A stretch of 64,000 nt of DNA from Malaya genurostris (GCF_030247185.1 NC_080570.1:147656641-147720640); one strand, 5' to 3'. Positions 33,180-44,291 are shown, counted from the stretch's first letter. The notes: generated by a model from the sequence alone, not told the origin. A program made the numbers and translations.

Positions 33180-33700
33180 GATTTCAATGAAATTTTCTGG
33201 ACAAGTAGACTTTGCCACAAAAAGTTATCTGGCATACTTTGTTTTTTTCCGAAAGGTTTTGCATTTCTCTATAGAAAGGTTTTAGAATTGCTGGAAAAAC
33301 CGACATTCGAATGGAGCCGCGGAGACCTAGGGTTTTATATACCGTTCGACTCAGTTAAACGAGATCGGAAAATGTCTGTGTGTGTGTACTTTTCGAAGAT
33401 ATTTTTACCGCTCAATTTTCTCAGAGATGGCTGTGACTTTTGGTTCCGGAGATATGATGGTATAAGTGACGTAACCGACAAAACGTGTTGTTTTTTTTTA
33501 CCGCACAAGTTTCTTGGAGATGGCTGAGCCAATTTTAACAAGCTTTGGCTCATTTGAACGCTATTGTTAGGCCATTGATCAAGTTCTTTTTGTGTGGCTG
33601 TGACTTTTGGTTTAGGCAATATAATGGTATAAGTGATGTAACCGACAAAACACGTTGTTTTTTACCGCTCTAAGGTATATAAGGGTGCCAATATTTTGGG
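33180..33700 (+). repeat. Mosquito dispersed repeat B, copy 2, with internal duplication
   Basis: Contains TATACCGTTCGACTCAGTT and GATCGGAAAATGTCTGTGTG, the same landmarks as 10300-10375. A segment of about 70 bp is duplicated within it: 33431-33503 and 33599-33668 both run from TGTGACTTTTGGTT through GTAACCGACAAAACRYGTTG to TTTACCGC, about 168 bp apart. Non-coding. Confidence 0.75.
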
Positions 33701-34888
33701 ATCGCCTCTCGCAATAGAGAGTGGAATCGAGAGACTGATCACCCCTGGGGTGGCATTATGTATCTCGATTCGACTGAAATTTTATCGAATCGACCACGTT
33801 TCGTATTACGGTTCTCGATTCGAAGTCGATCATCGAGCTTCGTTCGACTTCACTCGAAGAAGTATTAGATTATCGAGAAGTTTTGGCATTATGGAACCAA
33901 GACAATCGAGCTCGTAAACAACTGAACTCGATAAGAAATGGTCGAAAGCCTTATTACTATCGACTATGAGTTTTCGAATACGTTTCTTTTTTATTTAGAT
34001 AGTTATCGATAACATCTTAGATTTTCATAAACATATTAGTATTGATAATCTTAATTTTAATGCATTGTTTTGTACATCGTTATATATATTTTGTGTGTTT
34101 GGCATATTATGTACAAGTCGAACCGTTTAAAAAGCATATTAATTAAAAACTGCGTGGTGTTTACTTAAAATAGTCGAAACTAACCTATGCCCAGTAACTG
34201 TAGTTTGTAATAAAATTTCTGAATCCTGTGGACAGAAAACGTCGCTCAAACGGATTATAGGAAAAAGCTTATTCGATCGATAACAATGAGCAAATAATGT
34301 TTTTACCCATATATCTAACTAAAGTAAATTGAAAAATTTGTCCAAACACCTTGAAAGTATTTTGAATATGCAAAAAGCATCACATTCTCGTGCTATTAGC
34401 GTGTATTTGACTCTAGTACCTAAATAGATTATGAACACTACAAAGAATGGGTTGCTCCTGGTATGTTAGCTAAAGCAATATCTCCTAATAAATATGATAA
34501 AATACTACAAAGAAAGTTGCAAAACCTACAAGCCTTTGATTAAAACTACACATATGGATGACGTAAATTGTATTAGATTTGAAACAATACATGAAAACTA
34601 CAGAATTTTTTTTATTATAATTTCAAAAGTTCATCGATAAATTGTGTACAAGAACACGCTTGAAAAAATTCTTTACGTTTTCAAATGGAGTGGAAATGAA
34701 TCTGCTTCTTGATTTAAATTTCAGAAATGTGTTCATGTTAATTTCGTTAACTTAAAACCGCAGTATTACAAACAGTTTGCTTTTTTACAGTACTTGAACT
34801 GAATAAATGTAATCGAAAATACTCAAACAATAATTCAGTTTAATTTTTTTCATGATTGCAATGTATATGGGTTTTTTAACCTATGTTT

Positions 34889-34896
34889 GTTATGAC
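34889..34896. repeat. 8-bp target duplication of hAT MITE, left
   Basis: GTTATGAC, identical to 35562-35569. Confidence 0.85.
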
Positions 34897-35561
34897 CAGA
34901 GATGCCAGATATTTTCATAGAAAATCTGTATTGATTCGTATAAAATATCTGTATTTATCTGTATTCGCTAATAAAATGACATTTCTACAATACAATTATA
35001 TTAAAAGGTGTTATTCCAATAGATTATGGTTATAGAGTGGTAGATTAAATTTCATATCTTATATTATATTCATCGACGAAATTTTGTAGTTTTTTCCTAT
35101 CAACAACAATTGAATTATGGTGCCATATACTTGTCTAATTTGAAAATGTTCACTTCATAAGTTGAGATGGATTTCCAAAACCCAATATGGAACGTCAAGT
35201 CAGGTAATACAACTGTCAGTCTGGCAATAGTGATGCCAAGACTTGTCTAACTTTTAAGTTCAATTTAGTTACAAATTTTAATATAAATGGATTTCAGTGT
35301 TCTTCATTAAATATCTGCACAAAAAATATATATTTTAAAAAGTGATTTGTACGTTGATTCCTAAACGTTTATCGCGTCATTGCAATCAAATACTAATAGA
35401 TAGCTCAAATACTAATAGATAGTTTAATTTTTTCCTTAATACTTTTGGTGAAATCTGTATAAATCTGTATTAAATTTAAGAAATCTGTACTCTGTATTGA
35501 ATCTGTATGCGCATGTAAAAATCTGTATAGAACAGATAAATCTGTATAAATGGCATCTCTG
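34897..35561. mobile_element. hAT-type MITE nested in another element
   Basis: Ends are CAGAGATGCCA (34897) and its inverse TGGCATCTCTG (35551-35561), a good match to hAT termini. A perfect 8-bp duplication GTTATGAC flanks it, the hAT signature. The ends are bordered by repeated ATCTGTAT words on both sides, likely subterminal transposase sites. The 665-bp interior is A+T-rich with no coding frame, so it depends on a transposase from elsewhere. Confidence 0.9.
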
Positions 35562-35569
35562 GTTATGAC
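35562..35569. repeat. 8-bp target duplication of hAT MITE, right
   Basis: GTTATGAC, matching 34889-34896. Confidence 0.85.
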
Positions 35570-35749
35570 AGTTCGAGCAGCGTCAGTCGAAATCTAGTAC
35601 CACATTGTTAGGATCTCGATCACGAGGTCGAAAGCGATACGTAATGTCTCAGTTCAGTCGAATCGACTTCAAAAATAATCGTTTCGAGCAACTCGATTCG
35701 AGATGCATAATGTCAGCCCAGGTCTTCCAATGAAGCTTTCGAGAGAAAG

Positions 35750-36387
35750 ATGGCATGCTTAGAAAACAGTGTTGCCAAAAAGTTGGAAGATTTGAAAAGT
35801 TTACCGATTTCAAATAACATGCAGAATTACAATGAATTGGCTGTAAAGAACCGAAAAAAAATTATTGTTGAGAGGAAGACTCATTCGGAATCTGACAGAA
35901 ATCCCTGCCGAAAACGAAAATTATTATCAAATAATGATGAAGAAACGATGCTTGTTGACAATGATAATGACGAAAACAATAATGAAGTTTTTTGCTAAAA
36001 AGGGTATTTCATACGCAGATATTTTATCAGGGAAATCTAAAATTAGAAAAGTTAGCATTAAAAATCGTAAGACTCGCCCGGTTATTGTGATAAAACCGAT
36101 CGAGTCGTCACAAACGAGCGATGATACACGAAAATTTTTGGAAGACAAGTTGGATCACACAGGATCAGTAACTTTAAAATGGTAAAAATGGTTCGATTAT
36201 TGTTGAGTGTGCAACAGGGGAAGACATTCAGACTGTAAAAAATAACATCGAAAGCAATTTTGGAGTTAATTACAATGCTGTTGTACCCACGCCTGGTAAA
36301 ACAAAACTGAAAATAGTGGGGATGAGTGATCGATATTCCGCTAATGTATTTATTGATCTTTTGAAAAGTCAGATTAAGAATCGTTAA
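35750..36387 (+). pseudogene. CR1-like ORF1 gag fragment
   Basis: Starts MACLENSVAKKLEDLKSL. A frameshift near 35990 is needed to continue into YADILSGKSKIRKVSI and KPIESSQTSDDTRKFLEDKL, and another near 36180 to reach SIIVECATGEDIQTVKNNIE and KTKLKIVGMSDRYSANVFID before a stop at 36385-36387. The last part looks like the RNA-binding ORF1 region of CR1/jockey-type elements; the expected zinc knuckles are absent because the following segment is deleted. Confidence 0.6.
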
Positions 36388-36430
36388 GTTCAGTATTCTA
36401 TCAAACGAAGTAGTTGGAAATAATTGGTTC

Positions 36431-38642
36431 TTGGGTATATCAGTTGAGAGAGGCATACAGATGGGAAACTATGGAGTTGTATATCATTCCCCTAGTTCAA
36501 GCGATCGCCAGTTTCTGGAAATTCTAGAAAACTGGTGGGAAAATTTTGTAGATTTTAGTAAACTTAATATTATTGCGGGAGATTTCAACGTTGATTGGCT
36601 CAGTGATCAGAGCTCGAATCACTTGAAACAGTTAGGAGAATTCTTCAGTTTCAAACAAACTGTGAATGAATTTACAAGAATTTCAAGACATAGCAGAACT
36701 TTGATAGATCACGTATATTCCAATTTTGACGGTGTTTATTCGTGTGTGGAGACCGATTGCAAGATTTCAGATCATGAGACAATTGCAATTTCCATAGCGA
36801 GTACCCCTAGAGATTGCAAAAACACAGTGAAAATAAAATGTTGGAAAAATTATTCAAAGCAAGCCATGTCTCGACTTGTGTCAAGAAGCTTGTATTGTAC
36901 GCAGTTGACGGGAAATTTGGATCGCAGGGCATCTATTCTTACGTATTAAAAAGTGTACTAATAAATTAGTCACTGAAAAGTACGTTAGTTTGAAAAGCTC
37001 AAGTAGCTGGTACTCAATGGACCTCTTACGATTAAAACGAGAAAGGGATAAACAGTACAAGAGGCTCTGTAGAACTAATAATGAATGTCACTGGCGTGCT
37101 TATACCAATGCACGAAACATTTATTCACGGGCTCTGAAGAAGACTAGATGTTAATATGTTCAGAGGAAGATCGATCAAAATCAGAAAAACAGCAAGAAGT
37201 TATGGAAAATTCTTAAACAATTACTAAAACCTACACATTGCTCAGCAAAAACTTTAACATTTAATGGCAAAGAAGAGCACTCAGAGCAAGTGATACCAGA
37301 AAAATTAAACAGTTATTTCATAAATAGTGTACAGCAGATCAATCAAAGTATTGATTTGGTTGGTGAACCTGTTGAAATAACCGATTAGTAGTTATTGTAG
37401 ATTTCTTGAATTTCACCCAATCACTTTTGAACAATTGAAAGATATTTGTTTTAATTTAGGAAAATCGGCTGGTATCGACAATGTTAACTCAAAAGTGATA
37501 CAAGATTGCTTTCATGTTATCGGTCAAGATCTGCTGGACTTGGTAAATGAATCGTTATACACGGGGCATGGGCCAAAAGTTTGGAAAGAATCGCTGGTGG
37601 TTTCTATCCCCAAGGTTACTGGAACGGATAAAGCCGAGGAGTACCGTCCCATTAACATGTTGCACACGTTGGAAAAAATTTTGGAACTTGTTGTTAAAGA
37701 TCAGCTGATTAACTATTTAAACTCTAACAGTTTGCTAATACCGGAACAATCGGGATATCGGAAAAGTCACTCTTGCGAAACCGCTTTAAACCTGGTTTTA
37801 GCAAAATGGAAGGAGAAAATCGAGATTAAAGAGACTATTTTTGCAGTGTTCTTGGATCTCAAGCGCGCTTTCGAAACAATTTCTAGACCTATACTGTTAC
37901 AAACACTACAACGCTTTTGTATCGAAGGAGTAGCATATAATTGGTTTGAAAGCTATTTATTTGATAGAACTCAGAGAACTGTTTTCAACTATGTTGTGTC
38001 TAGTTTCCAGGGTAATTCACTTGGTATGCCACATTGAAATTGATGCCACATTGAAATTGATGGAGAGATTATTGATCGCGTTAGAGAGTTGAAGTATCTT
38101 GGAGTCATAATTGATGAAAAGCTAACATTCAAATCTCACGTTAACAACGTCATCAAGAAGGTTGCCAAAAAGTACGGTGTATTATGCCGCCTGAAAAATG
38201 ATTTAACGACCAGTAGTAAAATTCTTCTGTATAAATCAATAATCTCTCCTCACATTCTGCTCATCGATTCTGTTCCTTGCTAACAACACGCAAATATTGA
38301 GACTCCAGCGATTGCAAAATAATTGTACTGAACGCATTACAATGGCTTTCAGTGAAACAGAGAATATATTATTTAACAATGGTGTTCATTTTCAAAATCT
38401 TAAATGGAATGCTGCCTCGATATTTTTTTGATCGGATTGAAAGAGGAAGTGACTTGCATAGGTACAATACTAGAAATGCGTCTGATGCGAGAACACCAAG
38501 CTTTTTGTCAGCCAGATCGCAAAACTTGTTATTGTACAAAGGGATTAATTTTTCCAATTCGATTCCAGGACGAATTAAGCGGGCTGCAACATTGAGGGAG
38601 TTCAGAAAATTGTGTATTTCACACATAAAATCTCTTTTGTAA
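36431..38642 (+). pseudogene. CR1-like ORF2: partial endonuclease and RT
   Basis: The endonuclease C-terminal half is seen at 36431-36850: GVVYHSPSSSDRQFLEILEN, AGDFNVDWLSD, TLIDHVYSN and the SDHETI catalytic motif. The RT begins at 37435 (KSAGIDNVNSKVIQDC) with YRPINMLHTLEKILE, LIPEQSGYRKSHSCETAL and FLDLKRAFETI, then breaks off at 38034 before the YADD box. The sequence resumes with IDRVRELKYLGVIIDEKLTF and runs to the C-terminus (PRYFFDRIERGSDLHRYNTR, then REFRKLCISHIKSLL). The deletion point is marked by two tandem copies of a 17-bp sequence. Several frameshifts occur besides. Inactive. Confidence 0.82.
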
Positions 38643-38870
38643 TTAGATCTTTAATCAATCAGTAAAATTTGATTTTTTCGAAAACTGTTTAAAATGACGA
38701 AGATTGTATTTATTTTATTTTTTTCAAGTAAGATGCATTAGGTTGTTATGTTCTGTATGATGATGATGGATTTTTAATAATTTGTTAAGTTAAAAAAAAT
38801 GAGTTGTCTACAAAAGTATGAGCCTCGCGCGCGCAAAGCAAGTAGAGGTAATCTGGAAAATAAATATGAC

Positions 38871-39404
38871 TGGAACTGGATATGTTCTCTTTTATTTTTG
38901 AGAGCTTTAGCATTCTACGTGTCAAGTTCGAATCTTGACTTTGTAAGACTTGAGTAATGATTTATTGATTATATTTCGGAAATAATCAGGATCGGAAGTT
39001 GTTGATGGAATTGGGTTTGGCTCTGCTCAACCGCAGTCTCGTTACTCCATCGTAGCTGATGTTTGTAGCGATGAACTGGTCCGGCGGGAAGGGCCAGGTG
39101 AATTACTGTCTGATACTGACAAAGATATCGGGGTCGATTCCTGATTTGTTCAAGGATCTTCCCGGGTAGGAAATTTTCTTGAATAACCCTGGATAGTAAA
39201 TCGGAAATATTTGAATGTTTTCTTGTTCTCAGTTGTACTTTAGAAGGAGAATCTATACCTGCTGGATTAACCAGATCGTTTTATATTTAGTTAACTGGTT
39301 GAAATATGTGATGCAATATTTATTATCATTTAGATAAATCGTCCAGCTCACACCTTTGTAGGGGTATGAGGCGGAACCATCATCATCATTTCGTACAGCG
39401 CTAA
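38871..39404. other. Non-coding stretch, nothing recognised
   Basis: No coding frame. An AAGTTCGAATCTTG word at 38927-38940 recalls a box B, but no matching tRNA fold or SINE structure was found. Confidence 0.45.
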
Positions 39405-39720
39405 TGCTCAAAACTTTAAGCACCTCGAAAAAAGTCCCCATGCAAAATTTGACCTAAATCGGACATGAAGCAAAATTTGAGGAGGGAGTACATGAGATTT
39501 CCGAAATCGATTTTTTGATGCCAAAAGTCTTAGAATTGCATGAAACGTCGAGATTTAGTGTCTTATAAAAAAATGTTTTTAAATCTACTTTCTGGAACTT
39601 ATTTGATTATATTTTGATATATTATATTAATTTTTTTTCGATGTGACACTAAATCTCGACGTTTCATGCAATTCTAAGACTTTTGACATCAAACAATTTT
39701 TTTCGATTTCGAAAATTTCA
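39405..39720 (+). repeat. Dispersed repeat C with a large hairpin
   Basis: A 46-bp segment at 39518-39563 recurs inverted at 39645-39690 with one mismatch. The arms extend with weaker pairing to about 39498 and 39715, around an 81-bp A+T-rich centre. Part of the family (AAGCACCTCGAAAAAAGTCC through the TTAGAATT segment) matches the reverse complement of 47520-47700. Confidence 0.85.
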
Positions 39721-39779
39721 TGGAAATTTCGGAAATGGATTTCGAAAATTTGATATCGGTTTATAAATAAAAACCATGT

Positions 39780-39875
39780 TTTATTTTGGTAAAATTTCGT
39801 CCGAGAATAGGTGGATATGTTCCCTACCAACTGTTCATACGTTGTATGGTGGACACTTTTAAAGAAAAAAACTGT
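39780..39875 (-). repeat. Dispersed repeat D, copy 1
   Basis: The reverse complement shares GTTGGTAGGGAACAT and the preceding TTTAAAAGTGTCCA-type sequence with 53185-53260. It is followed by a CCACCTAGTGGTGG word at 39883-39896, the hallmark of repeat B ends. Confidence 0.6.
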
Positions 39876-39917
39876 TTTAATCCACCTAGTGGTGGTATGT
39901 TGCATTTCTTATACTAC

Positions 39918-41014
39918 ACACTTAAAACCATTTCTTGAGCTCGGCATAATAAAATGCCGAAACTGATCAGCAACACGTAAATTTGCTGATTGCTCAGTAA
40001 TCAATACGCATGTTTCTGAACTTCGTTAAATGCATTCACTGATATTTCGGTAAAATGCTTCACTTTGCCGAAATTTGGTATAATTGCTTGCTGAATTTAT
40101 CAGTAAACAACAGATATGCCGACATCAGTAGAGAGGTTTGCCGAGATTTCGGAATATGCGCTAGCTGTTGCCGAGATTCAGCACGACAGCTGTCATTTAT
40201 TGCCGCTAACATTTTCGCTTCGCATTGCGCGATTATTTTCTGATGAAATTCTCGAGTGAAAAAATGGATAATCTTCGAAGAAGCGTGGAACCACTTGCAA
40301 GTAAAAATATCGAATAAATATAGTGACATGTTTCGCTTTATAAAAAGCGACTTTATCAGAGCACTCGCGAGTATAAGGGAAAAACACCCAACACGGGGCT
40401 CAAAGCGTCCTCGAGACAAAACTTTGGGGAATATGCGAAAAAATAACCCAATGCATGGAATAATTCAATAGATCAAAGTAAGTTTATTTTTTTAACAATA
40501 CCTTATATGCATCATTGAATATTAAACATTTTTGTAAGCCAAAAATCAATATATATTTTTATTTTAATATTTCCAGCTCGACTCAAGGTGGCCGCATCTG
40601 GAAACGCCGCTTTTTTTATGCTACATGTTTTCAGGTAGAGGCTTTAAGCACTACTGACAACATATTTGTAAGCCTCCTTTAAGTGTTAATAAAATGAATT
40701 ATTGATCCTGAATGGCGTGTTTATAATGTTGAGAAATTACATACAAAATTAATTGACAAGATTTTTAATTACTGATGATTCGGTAATTTATTTTTTCATT
40801 TTTTCGTTTTATTGGATTGCCGAATATTCAGTGAACGTTTCACTGAGCAAACAGTAAATCTTATGCTGACGATTTCGGCAATATTTGACGTTTGTCAAAT
40901 TTGAGGGTGCCGAGACGCTCAGTAATTTTATTTTTGCCGAGATGATTGCTGATTACTCGGCTGTGCGAATCTCGACAGTTTTTTGCCGAGACTCAGCTAA
41001 ATAAATTAAGTGTG
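39918..41014. mobile_element. TA-flanked MITE with CACACTTAA ends, motif-rich interior
   Basis: The ends begin CACACTTAA at both termini in inverted orientation and extend with partial pairing for about 30 bp to a CTCGGCA word. TA is present at 39916-39917 and 41015-41016. The 1097-bp interior repeats TGCCGAA/TTCGGCA-like words on both sides. It encodes no protein of recognised family. A central segment (40190-40600) contains an AAAGTAAGTTT donor-like word at 40476 and a TTTCCAG acceptor-like word at 40571, so a captured transcribed fragment is possible but unproven. Confidence 0.75.
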
Positions 41015-41016
41015 TA

Positions 41017-41963
41017 CGCTTCCCAAGTAACATTTTTAATATTATTAAATACTTGTAGCTGTCTTCAATGCTACATAATAAATCTTGCAATAAAACTTTG
41101 AACTCCACGAAAACCTACTGAAAACCTCTATAAGAGCATGTTCCTGCAAAGTGGACCATTCTTCATAAGGTTTATAAATCAAAATGAAGAATCAGCATAA
41201 ACCTGCTTTAAAACTCCAAATTCAAGAAAATTTTGAAACCAGCTTTACGATCAACAATAAATTTCTTTGGATGGAATGAATTCCGCTATGAATAAACTGT
41301 CGTTTTGATGATATTTTTCTTGACTATGTGTGTCATGTCTACTATGAATGCAATCAGTAAGACTATATTATATTTTAATTACGAGTTTGAGACCTTTTCC
41401 GAACGTAACAACGTTATGTGCTTTTATTTTTATCGTGAATGTAAGGATAAAAATAAGAATTATAACTAATCGCCTTGAAATAAATGCGGTTTTTGCGAAA
41501 GCTTCCATGATTTATGAAAATTATTTTTTGTGATTCATCGTCATTTTTGTCAAACTATTCTGTGGCGATAAAACTTGTACATACGATCTGAAAATGAATC
41601 ATGAAAGTCCAACATATTGCCTCGTTTTTGCATTTCGAAGTTTATTTGATGTCAATAAATGCTACGGTATAGAACATCATAATGGCGGCCATGAAATTCC
41701 TTTTAATGCAAATTACACTTAACCTACGAAGCAATAAATCAAATAGCCTACAACTAATGTGTCATAAATGTACTTTAGAACCCTCAAATTTACTCTGAGT
41801 GAAATTGTCATAGAATGAACACGCACACATACAAAACTAGATATGAAAGAATTTAACTGGCAATAATGTTTTAAAGAAAATATTTGAAAGCAATATTAAG
41901 AGTGTTTGCATGGTTTTATTCTAGTGCAAATTGTTTTATTTTAATTTTATTTTTAGTGCAGGT
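41017..41963. other. A+T-rich non-coding stretch
   Basis: No gene, no tandem repeat and no recognised element. Possibly unique intergenic DNA. Confidence 0.4.
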
Positions 41964-41982
41964 AAAGGGTTTTATAGAAGCT
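41964..41982. repeat. 19-bp target duplication, left
   Basis: AAAGGGTTTTATAGAAGCT, repeated exactly at 44292-44310. Confidence 0.85.
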
Positions 41983-42213
41983 GGTCGTCCAATGGTGAGA
42001 TAACTAAGTCCTCACAAGTCCCTATCTCATGCCTCCCCGAGCGTCTATGATGACATTTGGTCAATAGAACGGCGTCGACTGGGTGCTATCGCCTTCTGCG
42101 TTAGTAGCAGAATGAGAGGGTGCGAAATGGCTTGTAGGTTGAAGCCCATCCTAAAATGCAGTGTTTATCATAGTATATTGCAACATATAATTCTGTTGTT
42201 TATTACATCATGT

Positions 42214-42234
42214 ATTATTATTATTATTATTTTA

Positions 42235-42300
<66 letters not shown>
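42214..42300 (+). repeat. (ATT)n microsatellite
   Basis: About 27 ATT units with one interruption (TTTTAATT at 42229-42236), lying at a fixed place inside the repeat A family. Confidence 0.95.
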
Positions 42301-42301
<1 letters not shown>

Positions 42302-43359
42302 GAAGAGCGTAACTTACACTGCGACATTAACTGTTATATTGTATCATAGCATATTATTTCATATATTATCGTCTTACACTATTTTATGTTATTATATACT
42401 ATGTTGTATGGTATTATACTGCATTGCATTATATCACATTATATTGTATTATATTATAATATATTTTATTACATTATATTATATTATATTGTATTCTATT
42501 ATATTATGTTATATTGTATTGCATTATGTTGTATTATATTATATTATATTATAGGGTTTGTTATGAGTAGTACTACGTACCTCTGCGCAAAATATAAATT
42601 TGTTTTCCTTATAAGTTATCATTTTTAAAGTAACTTTCAACTAAATATCAAGGTCGTCACAAGGTGAGCTTGGTTCTCACCAGGCATGTCCAAACACTGC
42701 ACTGCTCTGCGTGCTTCATATAACCACCGCCACCTCGTGTATTGAGAATGTCATTGAGTGCCAGTGCACAAAGTGAAACACGAAACGCAATATCCGAAGC
42801 CATGGTGCTCGTGGCGCAGTTTTATTTTCGACACTGGTGTTTCAAGCTTCGGCATACACCGAAACCGCGTGTTTTCAGTTTCGTTAAACACCGGAGCCGA
42901 GTGTTTTGAATTTCGCGAAGGCACCGAAGAGCACCCATGCGTTGGTTATATTGCCAATCAATTGAATTCAATCGAACGCGTATTGATGAAAAAGGAATTA
43001 ATCTTTAAAACGCATTTTTCGTCATAGCGTGGCACTATATGCGCTTATAGTACAAGCAAAGTATAAGGCAAATTCGGAAACACTCGGCCTCGGTGTTTGC
43101 CGAAGCCAGGAACACTCGACTTCAGTGCTGCCCGAAAATCCGAGCACCGTTGCTTAGCAATTACACGACCACCGCTACGGGTGCTTTTTCTGCTGCGTTC
43201 GGTGTTTGTTATTCAACACGGACACTAAGCGTAGCATTCAATACTCCTGGTGGTGTGCTCACGAGTGAAGGTGAGTACCGTGCAGAACGGATCCGTGGTT
43301 TTGCCATGCCTGGTTTTCACTGGTTCCTGTTTCATGCCTACACGTGTGTCTGTGGTGAC

Positions 43360-43870
43360 AAATGGTCTATGGAATGCGTTGATGGCAGAATGAGAGGATG
43401 AGAAATGACATATAAATTCAAGTAATATAATATCATAGCATATCGCAACATATCATTTTATTAATTCTATTGTTTATTATATAATTCATTGTACTATATT
43501 ATATTGGTTTTTATTGTTATTTTCATAATTGTATTTATTGTTATTATTATTAATTTGTCATCAATAATAATAACATATACTATTTTTATAGATGTAGATA
43601 TTATTATTGTTATTAGAAGAGTAATATTCTACTGCCTGCAGTATTGCGAAGATAGAAGAGCATAACTGACACTCTACATTAACTGTTATTTTATATCATG
43701 TTTTGTAATATATTATATTATATTGTATGACATTGTATTATATTATAATTAATTAAAATATAATATATTATATTATGTTATGTTATATTATTTTGTAATC
43801 TATTATATCATTTTATGTTATATTAATTTCATTACACTATGTTTCATTGTATTTATCAATATAAAACATT
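43360..43870 (+). repeat. Dispersed repeat A, diverged second copy inside the composite
   Basis: Shares GGCAGAATGAGAGGATGAGA, TATCATAGCATATCGCAACA and GAAGAGCATAACTGACACTC with the first copy at 42100-42360, but with more substitutions. The element therefore contains two tandem-like halves of the same module. Confidence 0.7.
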
Positions 43871-44291
43871 TTGCACGGGGGCGTAAAGAGGAGGGAGCAT
43901 CAGGACATCGGACGAATTGATGACTGGACGAGGGATTGTGGATAGCCAGCCCAAGTCACTTGAAGGAAACTTGTTTCCTTCTGAAGGTTTGACATGAGTC
44001 TGACGCGCCCTTCTCAAACAAACCATCAGGCGGGTTCAAGCATGTATAGCGATATGCTTCATCCATGCACTGGATATTATGGTTGGAAGAGCATCTTTCA
44101 TTCCCGCGGAATACGAGTAAGTGACTCTACTTACGTATCCGCCCAACCCTTTTTGTTCGCTTTTCGGTAACAGCTATAGTAAGAAGGTGAATGGATGAGT
44201 CATATCGGGGGTACTGTAAGTCTACCCGCATCCACTGGCAAGTCCTTGAACTGATGGTGGCTTCACTTCACATCACATCACATCACAGGCA

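Larger units (their letters stand above)
33744..35722. mobile_element. TIR element of unknown superfamily, TCGA-rich ends
   Basis: Imperfect inverted ends: CCTGGGGTGGCATTATGTAT at 33744 and CCTGGGCTGACATTATGCAT on the reverse strand ending at 35722. Both are followed by ATCTCGATTCGA-like words, and CTCGAT/TCGA words recur through the outer 200 bp of each side. The interior is A+T-rich and non-coding and holds a nested hAT MITE at 34897-35561; without it the element is about 1.3 kb. No target duplication was identified at the outer ends. Superfamily not assigned. Confidence 0.6.
35740..38870 (+). mobile_element. Deleted CR1-like non-LTR retrotransposon
   Basis: A plus-strand LINE with a gag-like ORF1 followed by endonuclease and reverse transcriptase but no RNase H. 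Large internal deletions have removed the ORF1 C-terminus, the endonuclease N-terminus and the RT catalytic centre. The end is judged from the last A+T-rich stretch after a GCGCGCGC word at 38826-38834 and an AATAAA at 38860-38865. Boundaries approximate. The 5' edge lies immediately beside the end of the TIR element at 35722. Confidence 0.75.
41983..44291 (+). mobile_element. Non-coding composite retroposon, repeat A family
   Basis: A 2.3-kb insertion bounded by a perfect 19-bp direct duplication. From the 5' side: repeat A core (41983-42215), an (ATT)n microsatellite (42214-42300), A+T-rich TATTA-type sequence, a G+C-richer middle (42640-43360) with recurring CACCGA words, a second diverged copy of repeat A (43360-43870), a further unique part (43870-44260), and an (ATCAC)n tail at 44262-44287. 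There is no open frame with a recognisable domain. A terminal short tandem tail plus a long target duplication points to LINE-mediated retroposition in trans. Other window copies: 594-826 and 14880-15270. Confidence 0.72.

Noticed and set aside
38920..39150. tRNA or SINE suggested by box B-like words (AGTTCGAATCT, GGTCGATTCC)
   Set aside because: No box A at the right distance, no fold and no flanking duplication.
42214..42560. Isoleucine- and tyrosine-rich frames
   Set aside because: Translations of (ATT)n and TATTA-type simple sequence inside repeat A.
42640..43360. Separate LTR or gene in the G+C-richer middle of the composite retroposon
   Set aside because: The CACCGA words and a weak inverted ACCAGGCATG pair are not enough to define ends, and no domain is encoded.
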